Shown in pieces: positions 33,702 through 43,341 of a stretch of 64,000 nucleotides of DNA; the first letter of the stretch is position 1, and every line of letters begins with the position of its first letter. The stretch lies in NCBI GenBank assembly GCA_964353405.1, contig CAYGWJ010000121.1, positions 4,661 to 68,660 on the forward strand. Direction: 5' to 3'. The position numbers were made by a program, and so were the translations under genes. This DNA comes from JBGLNJ01 sp964353405 (GTDB lineage: Bacteria; Chloroflexota; Anaerolineae; Fen-1058). Below the pieces are notes generated by a model. It was not told where the DNA came from and searched no databases. It saw only the letters and a program-made list of their open reading frames with translations.

Positions 33702-33753
33702 CAAGCTGATTTCAACGCCAACTTCCAGGATATACACCGAGGTCAATCCATCT

Positions 33754-35190
33754 ATGTGGAGAACGTATTTTACTCCGACTTCCCTAGAGACCGCGCTTCA
33801 AATCCTCGCCCAGTACCGCGGGCAGGCCCGCATCATTGCCGGAGGCACGGACCTTCTCATTGAACTGGAGCGCAAGGTCAGGACACCGCACGTCCTGATT
33901 GACATCACACGCATCCCCGGCCTGGACGAGATCACGTCGAGTGACAGGCAGATCCACCTGGGCCCCCTTGTCACGCATAACCAGGTGGCCGGCTCGGCGC
34001 TATGCGTGGAGCAGGCTTATCCCTTGGCGCGCGCATGCTGGGAGGTCGGCGCACCGCAGATTCGCAATCGCGGCACGGTGTCGGGCAACCTCATCACCGC
34101 CAGCCCCGCCAACGACACCATCACGCCGCTGTGGGCGCTCGGCGCAAGCGTGACACTGACCAGCGTCCGGGGCGAGCGCACGTTGAGCTTTCCCGAGTTC
34201 TTTAGAGGCGTGCGCAAGACGGCGATGGAGCCGGACGAAATCCTCACCCGCATTGGTCTGCCAGCGATGAAGCCGACCGAGCGCGGGACATTCATCAAGC
34301 TGGCGCTGCGGCGGGCGCAGGCCATCTCGGTCGTCAACGTCGCCGCTGTGGTCGGCCTCGCCGATGGGCACGTGACCGAAGCACGCATCACGCTGGGCAG
34401 CGTTGCGCCGACGATTGTCCACGCCGTTCACGCGGAAAGCTTCTTGGGAGGCAAGCCGCTCACCGGTGACATTATTGCGGAAGCGGGCCAGTTGGCCGCG
34501 TCAGATTCGCGGCCCATTGACGACATTCGCGGCAGCGCCGATTATCGCCGCGAGATGGTGCGCGTGATGACGATGCGAGCCTTGACTCAACTGCGCGATG
34601 GCACACAGCGCAATGGATACCCGCACCAGCCGGTGATGCTCGCGTCAAATCTCGAACACCTGCACTGCGCGCAGGCGCAAGTGTCTCGAATCTCAAATAG
34701 CATGGGAACATTGATTCACGAGGAAACGGGCCACCAGCCGATCGTGACGACCGTCAACGGGAAACAGTCTACAGTACGCGGCGCGAACGACAAGACGCTC
34801 CTGCGGATGCTGCGCGAAGACATTGGCCTGACGGGGACGAAGGAAGGCTGTGCCGAGGGCGAGTGCGGCGCGTGCACCGTGTTTCTTGACGGCGTCGCGG
34901 TCATGTCGTGCATGGTGGCCGCGCCGCGCGCGCATGGCTCCGAGATTGTCACGGTCGAAGGGCTGGCGCGCGACGGTCAGCTGCACCCGGTGCAGCAAGC
35001 GTTTATCGAAGAAGGCGCGGTACAGTGCGGCTATTGCACGCCAGGCTTTTTGATGGCGGGCGCCAAGCTGCTGGAAGAAAAGCCTTTACCTTCGCGCTGG
35101 GAAATTGAGCATGCCATCACGGGCAACCTGTGCCGCTGCACAGGTTATTACAAGATCATTCGCGCCATCGAAAAGGCAGCGCAAAAATAG
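33754..35190 (+). CDS. Xanthine-dehydrogenase-family FAD subunit fused to [2Fe-2S] subunit
   Basis: Electron-transfer part of a molybdenum hydroxylase, 478 residues. Residues 1-285 are a CoxM-type FAD domain (ARIIAGGTDLLIELE, then RNRGTVSGNLITASPANDT). A linker of about 35 residues follows. Residues about 316-478 are a CoxS-type domain with plant-type cluster GCAEGECGACTVFLDG and the second cluster QCGYCTPGFLMAG with NLCRCTGY. In most relatives these are separate genes. The linker (HLHCAQAQVS) is encoded by one arm of a 30-bp inverted repeat whose other arm overlaps the stop codon. The ATG at 33754 has only a distant GAGG. Confidence 0.9.
   Translation: MWRTYFTPTSLETALQILAQYRGQARIIAGGTDLLIELERKVRTPHVLIDITRIPGLDEITSSDRQIHLGPLVTHNQVAGSALCVEQAYPLARACWEVGAPQIRNRGTVSGNLITASPANDTITPLWALGASVTLTSVRGERTLSFPEFFRGVRKTAMEPDEILTRIGLPAMKPTERGTFIKLALRRAQAISVVNVAAVVGLADGHVTEARITLGSVAPTIVHAVHAESFLGGKPLTGDIIAEAGQLAASDSRPIDDIRGSADYRREMVRVMTMRALTQLRDGTQRNGYPHQPVMLASNLEHLHCAQAQVSRISNSMGTLIHEETGHQPIVTTVNGKQSTVRGANDKTLLRMLREDIGLTGTKEGCAEGECGACTVFLDGVAVMSCMVAAPRAHGSEIVTVEGLARDGQLHPVQQAFIEEGAVQCGYCTPGFLMAGAKLLEEKPLPSRWEIEHAITGNLCRCTGYYKIIRAIEKAAQK
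34657..34686 (+). repeat. 30-bp inverted repeat, left arm (inside the fusion gene)
   Basis: Starts CACCTGCACTGCGCGCAGG. It is the exact reverse complement of 35189-35218 over 30 bp, contains a CTGCGCGCAG palindrome, and lies at the junction of the FAD and [2Fe-2S] domains. Confidence 0.95.
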
Positions 35191-35218
35191 ACACTTGCGC
35201 CTGCGCGCAGTGCAGGTG
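35189..35218 (-). repeat. 30-bp inverted repeat, right arm
   Basis: Exact reverse complement of 34657-34686. It overlaps the last two bases of the stop codon of the fusion gene and ends about 30 bp before the next start codon. Confidence 0.95.
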
Positions 35219-35248
35219 ACGGGCTGCGAGTTGAACAAGGAGAATAGC

Positions 35249-35572
35249 ATGGGTTTCAGAATCGAGTCCGGCCGACAACGCCACAACAAGAACGCGTCGC
35301 AAAAGGCCAGCGGCATCGGCATGATCCTGATCTTTATCGTGCTGGGTGTTTCGGTCGCACTGGGCTGGTGGATTCCATTGAACTATGACGTGCGCGGCTA
35401 TTTGCCCTTCACCGCTGCCTGGAGTACCCTCGCCATCCAGCTCGTCACGGGCGTGGTGGCATTCATTCTTCTGCAGTTCATGATCGTGCTGATTCAGGGG
35501 ATTCTGTTTCCCCCTCAGCCTGAAGATCAATACAACCAAGACGGCTTGTACATCGGGAAGAGAGAAAAATGA
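35249..35572 (+). CDS. Small two-helix membrane protein, unknown function
   Basis: A 107-residue protein with a basic N-tail, two helices ([20 protein letters not shown] and [20 protein letters not shown]) and a charged end. AAGGAG precedes the ATG, and the stop overlaps the start of the large hydroxylase subunit. I do not recognise a family. Position between two subunits suggests it might tether the enzyme to the membrane. Confidence 0.7.
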   Translation: MGFRIESGRQRHNKNASQKASGIGMILIFIVLGVSVALGWWIPLNYDVRGYLPFTAAWSTLAIQLVTGVVAFILLQFMIVLIQGILFPPQPEDQYNQDGLYIGKREK

Positions 35573-37764
35573 TGACAAACCTGGTAGGCCAATCCCTCAC
35601 CCGTGTTGACGCCGTAGGCAAAGTCACAGGCGCAACACTCTACCCCGGCGACCTGACGATGCCGGGGATGCTTCACATGAAGGTGCTCTTTGCGCGTCGG
35701 CCGCATGCTCGCATCAAGCGGCTGGACGTATCGAAGGCCGAGGCCGCGCCGGGCGTGGTGGCAGTGTTCACCGCCAAGGATGTGCCGGTCAACGAGTTTG
35801 GGCTGATCATGTTCGACGCGCCTGTGCTTGCTATGGACACCGTGCGCTGGATCGGCGAAAAGGTGGCGCTCGTCGTGGCGGAAACTGAAAAGCAGGCCGC
35901 TCGCGCGCTCGACCTGATCGAGGTCGAGTACGAGGATTTGCCGGCCGTGACCGATCCCCGCGAGGCAATGCAGCCAGGCGTACCGCAGCTTCACCCTGAA
36001 CCAGCGAATAACGTCCTGGTGCATTACCGCATCCGTCAGGGTGATGTGGAGGCTGCCTTTCAGCATGCCGATGTGATCGTGGAGGGCACGTATCACACAC
36101 CCTTCCAGGAACACGCCTTCCTACAGCCCGAAGCAGGACTGGCCTACATGGATGAAGAGGGCCGCGTCACGGTGCAGGTCGCCGGTCAATGGACACACGA
36201 AGACCAGGAGCAGATCGCGCACGCGCTCCAGCTCCCGCACGACCAGGTGCGTGTGATCTATCCCGCCATCGGCGGCGCATTCGGCGGACGCGAGGATATG
36301 ACTGTGCAGATCATCCTGGCGCTAGCCGCGTGGCGGCTTGCGCAGCGTGGCGTGAAGCGACCGGTCAAGATTGTGTGGAGCCGCGAAGAGTCCATGCTCG
36401 GCCATCACAAACGCCACCCGATGTTCTTCAGGACCCGCTGGGGCGCAACGAAAGAAGGCAAGCTCGTCGCCGCCGAGGTCGAGGCCATCAGCGACGCGGG
36501 CGCCTATGCGTATACCAGCACCAAGGTGCTGGGCAACACCACGCTCATGTGCACTGGCGCGTATGAAATCCCCAACGTCAAGGTGGACACGTACGCGGTT
36601 TACACGAACAATATTCCCACCGGGGCATTCCGAGGCTTTGGCGGGCCGCAGGGTCTGTTTGCCGCCGAAATGCAGATGAACAAGCTGGCAGAAAAGCTGG
36701 GGATGGACCCGGTCGAGCTGCGAACAAAGAACCTCGTGCACGAAGGCTCGCTTCTGTCTGTCGGCACGCCTCTTCCGCGCGGCGTCTCGATGCCGCAAGT
36801 GGCCGAAAAGGCCGCGCTGGCGGGCGGCTGGAAGCTCAAAGACGCCAAGTGGCAGCGGCCACACGCCCCGTCTTGTATATCAAAGAACAAGCGCTACGGC
36901 ACCGGCTACGCCTGCGGATTCAAGAACGTAGGCTTTTCCTTTGGCGCGCCGGAGCAATGCACAGCCAGGATTGAGCTGCGCGGCACGACTGAAATTGACG
37001 AGGCGATTGTGTATCACTCGGGCGCGGACTGCGGCCAAGGCGCGCATACCGTTTTTGCGCAGATGGCCGCCGAGGCGCTCGAATTGCCCATCGAAAAGAT
37101 CAGGCTCGTCGTTTCCGACACAGCCTACACAGCCAACTCGGGCAGCGCTTCAGCCAGCCGCATGACGTTCATGGCGGGCAACTCGATCCTGGGCGCGGTG
37201 GAGCTGGCGCTCAAGAAATGGCGGGGCGAAGAACGCCCGGCGATTGGCGTTTACCAATATCGCCCGCCCAAGACCACGCCCTATGACCCCGAGACCGGCA
37301 AAAGCGAGCCGAACTTTGCCTATGGCTATGTGGCGCAAGTGGCCGAGGTGGAGGTGGACATCGAGACGGGTCACGTGCGGCTGCTACGCGTGTGGTGCGC
37401 CGACGACGTGGGCACGGCCGTCAATCCACAGTTGGTTCAAGGACAAATCGAAGGCGCAGTCGTGCAGGCGCAGGGCTATGCCATCCTGGAGAATTTTGTC
37501 GTCGGCAAAGACGGCCAGGTGCAAACGCCTCACCTGAGCACCTACCTTATCCCGACCGTGCTCGACGTGCCGCAAGAGGTGCATTCGCTCATCCTGGAAT
37601 ATCCCGACCCCATCGGCCCGTTCGGCGCGCGTGGCATGGGCGAGATGCCCTTCCTGCCCATGGCGCCGGCGATCACGGCTGCCGTCCACGATGCGATCGG
37701 CGTGTGGTTCGACGATTTTCCGCTCACGCCGGATCGAGTGCTAAAAGCGCTAAGAGGAGAATAA
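35569..37764 (+). CDS. Molybdopterin-binding subunit, xanthine dehydrogenase family
   Basis: Catalytic subunit of a molybdenum hydroxylase, 731 residues. It has the N-terminal a/b-hammerhead ([17 protein letters not shown]), cofactor loops [11 protein letters not shown] near residue 238 and [17 protein letters not shown] near 350, [15 protein letters not shown] near 483, and the catalytic Glu in [15 protein letters not shown] near 690. The position of the CoxL AYRCSFR loop instead carries unrelated sequence ([14 protein letters not shown]), so this is not a form I CO dehydrogenase; the substrate is unknown. Mo-cofactor cytidylyltransferase and YqeC homologues are encoded at 49-51 kb. Confidence 0.92.
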   Translation: MMTNLVGQSLTRVDAVGKVTGATLYPGDLTMPGMLHMKVLFARRPHARIKRLDVSKAEAAPGVVAVFTAKDVPVNEFGLIMFDAPVLAMDTVRWIGEKVALVVAETEKQAARALDLIEVEYEDLPAVTDPREAMQPGVPQLHPEPANNVLVHYRIRQGDVEAAFQHADVIVEGTYHTPFQEHAFLQPEAGLAYMDEEGRVTVQVAGQWTHEDQEQIAHALQLPHDQVRVIYPAIGGAFGGREDMTVQIILALAAWRLAQRGVKRPVKIVWSREESMLGHHKRHPMFFRTRWGATKEGKLVAAEVEAISDAGAYAYTSTKVLGNTTLMCTGAYEIPNVKVDTYAVYTNNIPTGAFRGFGGPQGLFAAEMQMNKLAEKLGMDPVELRTKNLVHEGSLLSVGTPLPRGVSMPQVAEKAALAGGWKLKDAKWQRPHAPSCISKNKRYGTGYACGFKNVGFSFGAPEQCTARIELRGTTEIDEAIVYHSGADCGQGAHTVFAQMAAEALELPIEKIRLVVSDTAYTANSGSASASRMTFMAGNSILGAVELALKKWRGEERPAIGVYQYRPPKTTPYDPETGKSEPNFAYGYVAQVAEVEVDIETGHVRLLRVWCADDVGTAVNPQLVQGQIEGAVVQAQGYAILENFVVGKDGQVQTPHLSTYLIPTVLDVPQEVHSLILEYPDPIGPFGARGMGEMPFLPMAPAITAAVHDAIGVWFDDFPLTPDRVLKALRGE

Positions 37765-37767
37765 CCG

Positions 37768-38511
37768 ATGAGCATTCCTGATCTTCCTACCGTTCCAGAA
37801 GTGAGCGGACAATCGCGCAGCGGGATCAAGTATCATATCCTGGGCACCGTCCAGCAGACGCTGGCGGTCGAGTTGCAGCCGGGGCAGGTCATCTATTCCG
37901 ATACGGGCGCCATGTCGTGGATGACGGCTGCGGTGACGATGAACACCAAATCCGGCGGCGGGTTGGGCGGCATGCTCAAGCGCGCAGTTTCCGGCGCGAC
38001 GGCCTTCATCATTGATTTCGAGGCCGCCGGACAGCCCGGACAGGTGGCGTTTACCACCGACTTTCCGGGCAAAATCCTGGCGATTGAACTGGACGCGGGG
38101 CAGACGGTCATCATGCACAAGCACGCCTTCCTGTGCGCGGAAAAGACCGTTGCGCTGGACGTGTTCTTTACACGCAAACTGGGCGCAGGGTTGTTTGGCG
38201 GCGAGGGTTTTGTCCTGCAAAAGCTGACCGGGCCGGGCCTGACATTTGCCGAATTGGACGGCGATGCCGTCGAATATCGGTTGCAGCCCAATCAGGTGAT
38301 GCGCGTTGAGCCGGGGCACGTGGCGATGTTTGAAAGCAGCGTGGCTTTTGACATCGAGATGATCAAAGGCATGGCGAACATTTTGCTGGGGGGCGAGGGG
38401 TTGTTCCTCGCCACACTCAAAGGGCCGGGGCGTATCTGGCTGCACTCGATGACCGAGAGCAAGATGGCACAGCGGCTGATCCAGTACATGCCGGCCAAGT
38501 CGAGCGGATAA
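37768..38511 (+). CDS. AIM24 (DUF124) family protein
   Basis: A 247-residue protein of the AIM24/TIGR00266 type, rich in beta strands. Visible family features are LAVELQPGQVIYSDTGAMSW near residue 35, the glycine-rich GGGLGGMLKR and FGGEGFVLQKLTGPG segments and GEGLFLATLKGPGRIWLHSM near the end. Biochemical role unknown. It follows the hydroxylase subunit by 3 bp and the M23 gene comes 2 bp later, so it belongs to the same transcript. Confidence 0.88.
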   Translation: MSIPDLPTVPEVSGQSRSGIKYHILGTVQQTLAVELQPGQVIYSDTGAMSWMTAAVTMNTKSGGGLGGMLKRAVSGATAFIIDFEAAGQPGQVAFTTDFPGKILAIELDAGQTVIMHKHAFLCAEKTVALDVFFTRKLGAGLFGGEGFVLQKLTGPGLTFAELDGDAVEYRLQPNQVMRVEPGHVAMFESSVAFDIEMIKGMANILLGGEGLFLATLKGPGRIWLHSMTESKMAQRLIQYMPAKSSG

Positions 38512-38513
38512 AC

Positions 38514-39254
38514 TTGAACGAGTCCCCCGCCTGGTCACGCGGCTCACTGTGGGCAACTGCATCGCTGATACTCTTGATTCCGTTGATGTGGTCCTCGCCT
38601 TCTCTGGCTCAAACTGCACTGCCGGCAACGCGGGCCGAGGCCAATCCCAAGTTTCTCACTCTGCCATTCAACGACCCCAGTGTGCGTATCTCGCAGGGCT
38701 GGATCTGCCATTGGGGCGCGGGCGAATGCGCCGAGCTATACGGGTCATTGATTCATGGCGGGATTGACTATGTGAAAAGAACCTGGCCGGGTGATAGCTT
38801 TGAGGTGGTGGCCGCCGCAGACGGCCATGCTTACTATCGTCCCAACCATTCCATTCTGGGCAACACTGTCATCATCGAGCATCAAGTGAACGGCAGAGCT
38901 TTGTACACGCTCTATGGTCACTTGCAAAGCAGCGACCTTCCACCCGAACCAGCCTGGACCCATGTGCAACGCGGTCAAAAGATCGGCATGGCGGGAGATA
39001 GCGGCTCGGCGATGGGACGGGGCATCCACTTGCACTTTGCGTTGTGCGTGGGCGATTGGCGCACCAAGTGCAAAGCGCCCTACCCGGATTGGACAGTAGA
39101 CCCTTATGATGTTTATAGCACCTGGGGAGGCTATCCACCTGATGGGGCATTAGGCGTCAATCACTTTTTCACAACAGATCCGCCTCAGATCCCCTTTTCC
39201 CGAGCCATACATACGCGGCAGAGCAATTTATCTCTCGGTTTGGCGATGGACTAG
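38514..39254 (+). CDS. Secreted M23-type metallopeptidase
   Basis: A 246-residue exported protein with a signal peptide (LLIPLMWSSPSLAQ). The LytM/M23 signatures are HGGIDY (zinc His and Asp), LYGHL and the HXH motif GIHLHFAL. Such enzymes cut peptidoglycan cross-links or have other peptidase roles. The start appears to be TTG at 38514-38516, two bases after the previous stop. No clear terminator follows in the 50-bp gap. Confidence 0.82.
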   Translation: MNESPAWSRGSLWATASLILLIPLMWSSPSLAQTALPATRAEANPKFLTLPFNDPSVRISQGWICHWGAGECAELYGSLIHGGIDYVKRTWPGDSFEVVAAADGHAYYRPNHSILGNTVIIEHQVNGRALYTLYGHLQSSDLPPEPAWTHVQRGQKIGMAGDSGSAMGRGIHLHFALCVGDWRTKCKAPYPDWTVDPYDVYSTWGGYPPDGALGVNHFFTTDPPQIPFSRAIHTRQSNLSLGLAMD

Positions 39255-39305
39255 AGAGAAACATCGGGCCTCACTCCGATAAGGAGCACCGTAGCAAACC
39301 GCCAC

Positions 39306-39689
39306 TCAGCGCAGCGCGCCGTGTTCCTTCGCCAACCGAGCAAAATCATTCTGCGATCCGGCATCCGGCAGTACAGACTGGGCATTGATCAACTCTTGCC
39401 CGGTCGCCTTGAGCGCCATCAGCGCAAAACCTGTCAGCACTTCGGCAGCCTTAAAGTTACAGTGACCGTAGCGCAAGATGGGAATACCGCTGTATCGCAC
39501 AGCCGAGCCGGTGCCCCAAACCTTCATGCGGTAAAGCGTCTCGTGCCAGTAGGGCACAACAGGATCACCCGTCGTGTGGAGGGTGACCAGCGGTGAGGTG
39601 AGCCGCCCGGTGGTCTGATAGTGCAGCGTGATCTCGTTCAGCGCGCCCTGATCGGCCTGGAAGTGCGCCACCTTAATGAGATATTCCAC
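39306..39689 (-). pseudogene. C-terminal remnant of an alpha/beta hydrolase
   Basis: An open frame of 127 codons resembling only the C-terminal third of an alpha/beta hydrolase. It has LVTLHTTGDPVVPYWHET (Asp of the triad region) and RYGHCNFKAAEVLTGF (catalytic His region), but no nucleophile elbow. An in-frame TGA lies about 14 codons upstream of the GTG used as start. A second, shorter remnant of the same segment is at 43075-43145, in the same orientation. Confidence 0.7.
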
Positions 39690-39808
39690 CTCGATGATAC
39701 TACCACTGTCAAATCACCAGCAGGCCAGTGACAAGGTTTCGGCGCTCTATCGGCGAACGCGAGTGACGAACCCGCCGCGGGCACCGGAATCGGAACGCGA
39801 CCCGTGTG

Positions 39809-42721
39809 TCACGGTTCCTGGCGCAACACCATGGGCAGATAGACTTTCAGAGGCGAGACGGCCACTGGAGCCATCTGCACGTCCGAGTAGCCGCAGCCAT
39901 CGGTCACCGCCAGCCGCACGGTGAACACTCCCTCGCGAGTGTAGACGTGCGATGCGTTGACGGTGAACGCGTGGGCCGTCCCGTCTCCCCAATCCCAATC
40001 GTGGCTCAGCGGCGAGCCGTTAGTAGAACTGGTGCTGGTGAACCACACCGTGCGGCCAGTAGTGGGCGCGCTCGGCCCATAGTCGAAGGCGGCGTTGAAC
40101 GTGGGCGATAGCACAGTCAAGGTCATGGGCGCACCGACCGAGTTCCGCACGCCCTGGTCGTTCCGGCGCACGCCATAATCTTGGTTGACGACGTTTGTCC
40201 CCGCCGCGCAGGTGAGCGTGCCGTAGAACCAGCCGGAAGTAGTGCCGCCGTTCGGTGCGACCGTCCACAAGGGCCACGAGACGATGCCGTTGTTGAACGC
40301 ACCGTTCCCGCCGCCGTAACTCAGACCGGACGGGAGTGTGTCCGTGACGTAGACGCCGCTGCCTTCCTCGTTGCCTGCGTTCGTCACCGTCACCGTATAG
40401 GTGACGACGGTTCCCGCCGCGCGGTTGCCCGCAACCACCTTGCCAATCTGGAAGATGGATGTGGGAACCATGACGGTATAGGTGAAGATGTTGTTGTTAT
40501 AGAACGGCTCCCTATCGCTGATCGGATTGTCACTGGCAATCCTGACCGTGTTGGTGAACAGGTCGCCGCGCTTGGCCGTGTCAGTCACGCGAACGGTGAC
40601 CACGTAATCATTCCAGTCGCCGCTCCCCATCTGCCCATAGTTCCAGGCCAATGTCCTGCCGTTGTTATAGTTGGGAGTGCGCGGGCACAAATACGTCCCG
40701 CTGCCGCACTGGTACAATGTCGAAGTGATAAACTCTAGCCCGACAGGCAACACATCGGTGATCCAGACATGGCCCATCGTGGACCAGGCGTCGCTGTCGC
40801 GGAAATACAACGTGTAGGTGATCAGTTGTCCCGGCTTGGGCGTCCCGCCAATCAAGTATTTTTGGATGTTCAGATCCGGCCCGGCGCCGTGGAGATACAC
40901 CTGGCGATTGTCGTCCGGGTACACGTCGCCAAGCGGCGTTGTGATCTCGACGGTGTTGGTCAGCATGGCGCCATTGGGCAGGGAGGGCACGCTCAGATCC
41001 ATGGTCAGGTCGTAAGGTTCGCCTATGTCCAGCCTTCCAAGGGTCACGACAAGTTGGTTACCCGACACGTTGCCCGACACGTCGCCCAAGTCTCCACCAT
41101 AAGAGTCAATCCACCAATCATTCAACGTCATCGAGAGCGGAAAAGTGTCGGTGATCACCACGTTGTACTCGGTTGTCGTGCCGATGTTCTGGAAGTGTAT
41201 ATAGTAATGGATACGATCCGGTCCGCCCCACCACTCGTGAGACTTGGTCACGCGCAGGTTGGGGCCGGCCGGGCGAACTAGGTCGGTCACGCACATGTCG
41301 TTATTGTGTGGGTTGGCGTCAAACTCGCGAATAGCGCCTGTAGCGCAGTTGGTGAGGACAGTGCCAGGCGGTGTGTCGTCATTGATCCGCAGGTAAAGCC
41401 TGATGTGGGGTGCGGAGTTAACCCGATCCACATCACCCAGGTCCCATGCCAGTTGATTCCCGACGGTGCGGCTCGGCGGAAAAGAGGGAATCCGACCACG
41501 CGGATATAGGCTCCCCTCGGCCCGGACAAAAGTGACCCCGGCGGGCAGGGTATCGGTGAACACCGTGTCGTGCATGAGCGAGTTGCCAGCGTTTCCAATT
41601 TGTATCTCATACTCGATCTCGCTGCCTGGCGTCGAGACCACCCGGTTGCCCCACCAGCCCACTTCGACATCATAGCGTGGCGGGCTAGCCGAGTTCCAAC
41701 TTGTCGAGATGTTATTGGTCGTGTTGGTGTCGCCGGTTGTCGTGATTTCAACCGTGTTGCTAAGCTGGGTGCCATAGGTGACCACATCGCTCAGGCGCAG
41801 GTCCAGGTAAATGCGATCATCATAGCGGCCTGGCAGCGCCGGAGCATACAGCACGAATTTGCCGCCTGTGGTGATAACCGCCGTCCACAGGCTGTAGCCG
41901 CTCGACCCCACCTGCCAAGTGACAAAAGTGGTGGAGAGGGGCAATGTATCCGTCAGCCAGACGGGGCCGCTGGCAACCTGGCCGCTGTTGCCATAGCTTA
42001 TGATGTAGCGCAAGAGCTGACCGGGAGAGGGGTCGTAGGGTCGGGTATAAAGGTTAACCACGTATGGGTCGGGCGACTGGCCTGCGACGACCGAGACGCT
42101 GGCTTCGGCGTGGTTGTCGCCCCAGTTGGTCTCTTGCGATGTGCCAATGTCAACAGCATTGAGTAGTGTATCGCTGACATTCGCAGTATTGGTCAGCACC
42201 AAACGGAACTGATAGTCTGGCGAGTTTGCTCCCAGAGTGCCCAGGTTCCAGGTGATGGTGCGTCCGCTGACAAAGGCTGGAAAGCCGCTGCTATCGGCGA
42301 TGTAGGTGGTGCTGAGTGGCAGTGTATCGGTGAGCATGGCCGGGGCTGCATCGTCGCCATTGTTGCGGTAGCGGATGCCGAACACGACTGACCCGCCCGG
42401 CGCGACCTGACCTTTGCCCTCGCGCCACTTTTCGACATACAGGTTGGGCGCGGCGGTTTTGAAGGTGTACTGTGTGCTATGGTTGTGGTATTGCTGCGCA
42501 TACACATTGTCGGCCTGGGTTGAGCCGTAGGTCGTCCCGCGTGCCACGGTCACGGTCGCGCCGGGCGACACCTGGCCCCAGAGGGCATCGTAGGCTAGGT
42601 CCACCACGAACTGACCTATGCTGCTTTGTGCTTGAGCCGGAGCGCGGGCCAGCACAAGTGTCAGCGCTGCGGCGAGTCCCAGTCCAAGGAACAGGGTGAA
42701 GAGAACCTTGAGTGATCTCAT
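39809..42721 (-). CDS. Secreted DUF11-repeat surface protein with PKD domain
   Basis: A 970-residue exported protein. It has a signal peptide (LGLGLAAALTLVLARAPAQAQ), then about seven DUF11-type beta-sandwich repeats, recognisable by recurring VxxTDTLPLSTTFV / ITDTFPLSMTL and GDxxxxNN elements, and a PKD domain near residue 880-960 (HDWDWGDGTAH, HVYTREGVFTVRLAVTDG). It ends in VYLPMVLRQEP, a tail type seen on many Chloroflexota surface proteins. AGGAGG precedes the ATG at 42719-42721. Likely a cell-surface or adhesion protein; no enzyme domain is visible. Confidence 0.88.
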   Translation of the reverse strand: MRSLKVLFTLFLGLGLAAALTLVLARAPAQAQSSIGQFVVDLAYDALWGQVSPGATVTVARGTTYGSTQADNVYAQQYHNHSTQYTFKTAAPNLYVEKWREGKGQVAPGGSVVFGIRYRNNGDDAAPAMLTDTLPLSTTYIADSSGFPAFVSGRTITWNLGTLGANSPDYQFRLVLTNTANVSDTLLNAVDIGTSQETNWGDNHAEASVSVVAGQSPDPYVVNLYTRPYDPSPGQLLRYIISYGNSGQVASGPVWLTDTLPLSTTFVTWQVGSSGYSLWTAVITTGGKFVLYAPALPGRYDDRIYLDLRLSDVVTYGTQLSNTVEITTTGDTNTTNNISTSWNSASPPRYDVEVGWWGNRVVSTPGSEIEYEIQIGNAGNSLMHDTVFTDTLPAGVTFVRAEGSLYPRGRIPSFPPSRTVGNQLAWDLGDVDRVNSAPHIRLYLRINDDTPPGTVLTNCATGAIREFDANPHNNDMCVTDLVRPAGPNLRVTKSHEWWGGPDRIHYYIHFQNIGTTTEYNVVITDTFPLSMTLNDWWIDSYGGDLGDVSGNVSGNQLVVTLGRLDIGEPYDLTMDLSVPSLPNGAMLTNTVEITTPLGDVYPDDNRQVYLHGAGPDLNIQKYLIGGTPKPGQLITYTLYFRDSDAWSTMGHVWITDVLPVGLEFITSTLYQCGSGTYLCPRTPNYNNGRTLAWNYGQMGSGDWNDYVVTVRVTDTAKRGDLFTNTVRIASDNPISDREPFYNNNIFTYTVMVPTSIFQIGKVVAGNRAAGTVVTYTVTVTNAGNEEGSGVYVTDTLPSGLSYGGGNGAFNNGIVSWPLWTVAPNGGTTSGWFYGTLTCAAGTNVVNQDYGVRRNDQGVRNSVGAPMTLTVLSPTFNAAFDYGPSAPTTGRTVWFTSTSSTNGSPLSHDWDWGDGTAHAFTVNASHVYTREGVFTVRLAVTDGCGYSDVQMAPVAVSPLKVYLPMVLRQEP

Positions 42722-43341
42722 AGCACTCCTCCTAATGTCTGACACTCGAGAGGCAAATGAGAAGACGCTGCGGCGAGCTGATTCAGGCCAACAAAGTGAG
42801 ACTGAAAGGGAAGTGGAAGAAAGACAAGATAAACCTGGGGAAAGTGCATGGCCTGCCACACCGGGCGCACAGCAACGCGTGTGACCCAACTCGCAAAATT
42901 AGAGAATGGGTTTCCTGGTCACCAATCCTTCTAGAAGGATGCGCCTCTCTACTCTCATTATATACCCGATGTCAAGTGTCTTTTTGGCCACTTTGACGGC
43001 TTGCAACCGGCTTACAGGGCTTTTTTCCTAACGCAATTCTAACCATGAACAGGGAACAGAAGTGAACCGTACAATAGTACAAAACCTGTCAATACTTCGC
43101 TGGCCTTAAAGCTACAGTGGCCTTGGCTCGAGATCGGAAGACGACCGCCGGAATGGAGGTGCCAGCGGGCCAAGTCAGTTGATGTTTCCACTTTTCCGGT
43201 GTATCATTTCGCTCGTCGTACACTCTGTTGGTCCGCACATGACCGCGAGCACGTCTTGAGGGCACACTGCTCTCAGTTTTGACTTACACAACGGCGCGAG
43301 TGCCCATAGGCCGTTTAATCAGATGACAATGGAGGTAATTG
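42722..43341. other. 620-bp intergenic region
   Basis: Between divergent genes. It holds a hydrolase remnant at 43075-43145, an AT-rich stretch near 42950-42975 that may include the promoter of the DUF11 gene (TATAAT-like box on the minus strand at about 42957-42962, no well-spaced -35), and a GGAGG site for the CDGSH gene. No convincing further gene is seen. Confidence 0.5.
43075..43145 (-). pseudogene. Second remnant of the hydrolase C-terminus
   Basis: The minus strand encodes LPISSQGHCSFKASEVLTGF, clearly related to the segment IPILRYGHCNFKAAEVLTGF of the remnant at 39306-39689. Both have the same orientation, and they flank the DUF11 gene. Confidence 0.7.

Noticed and set aside
35569..37764. 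Form I CO dehydrogenase (CoxL)
   Set aside because: The AYRCSFR active-site loop is missing and the subunit is shorter than CoxL.
39306..39689. Intact small hydrolase
   Set aside because: No nucleophile elbow and an in-frame stop just upstream; only the C-terminal third remains.
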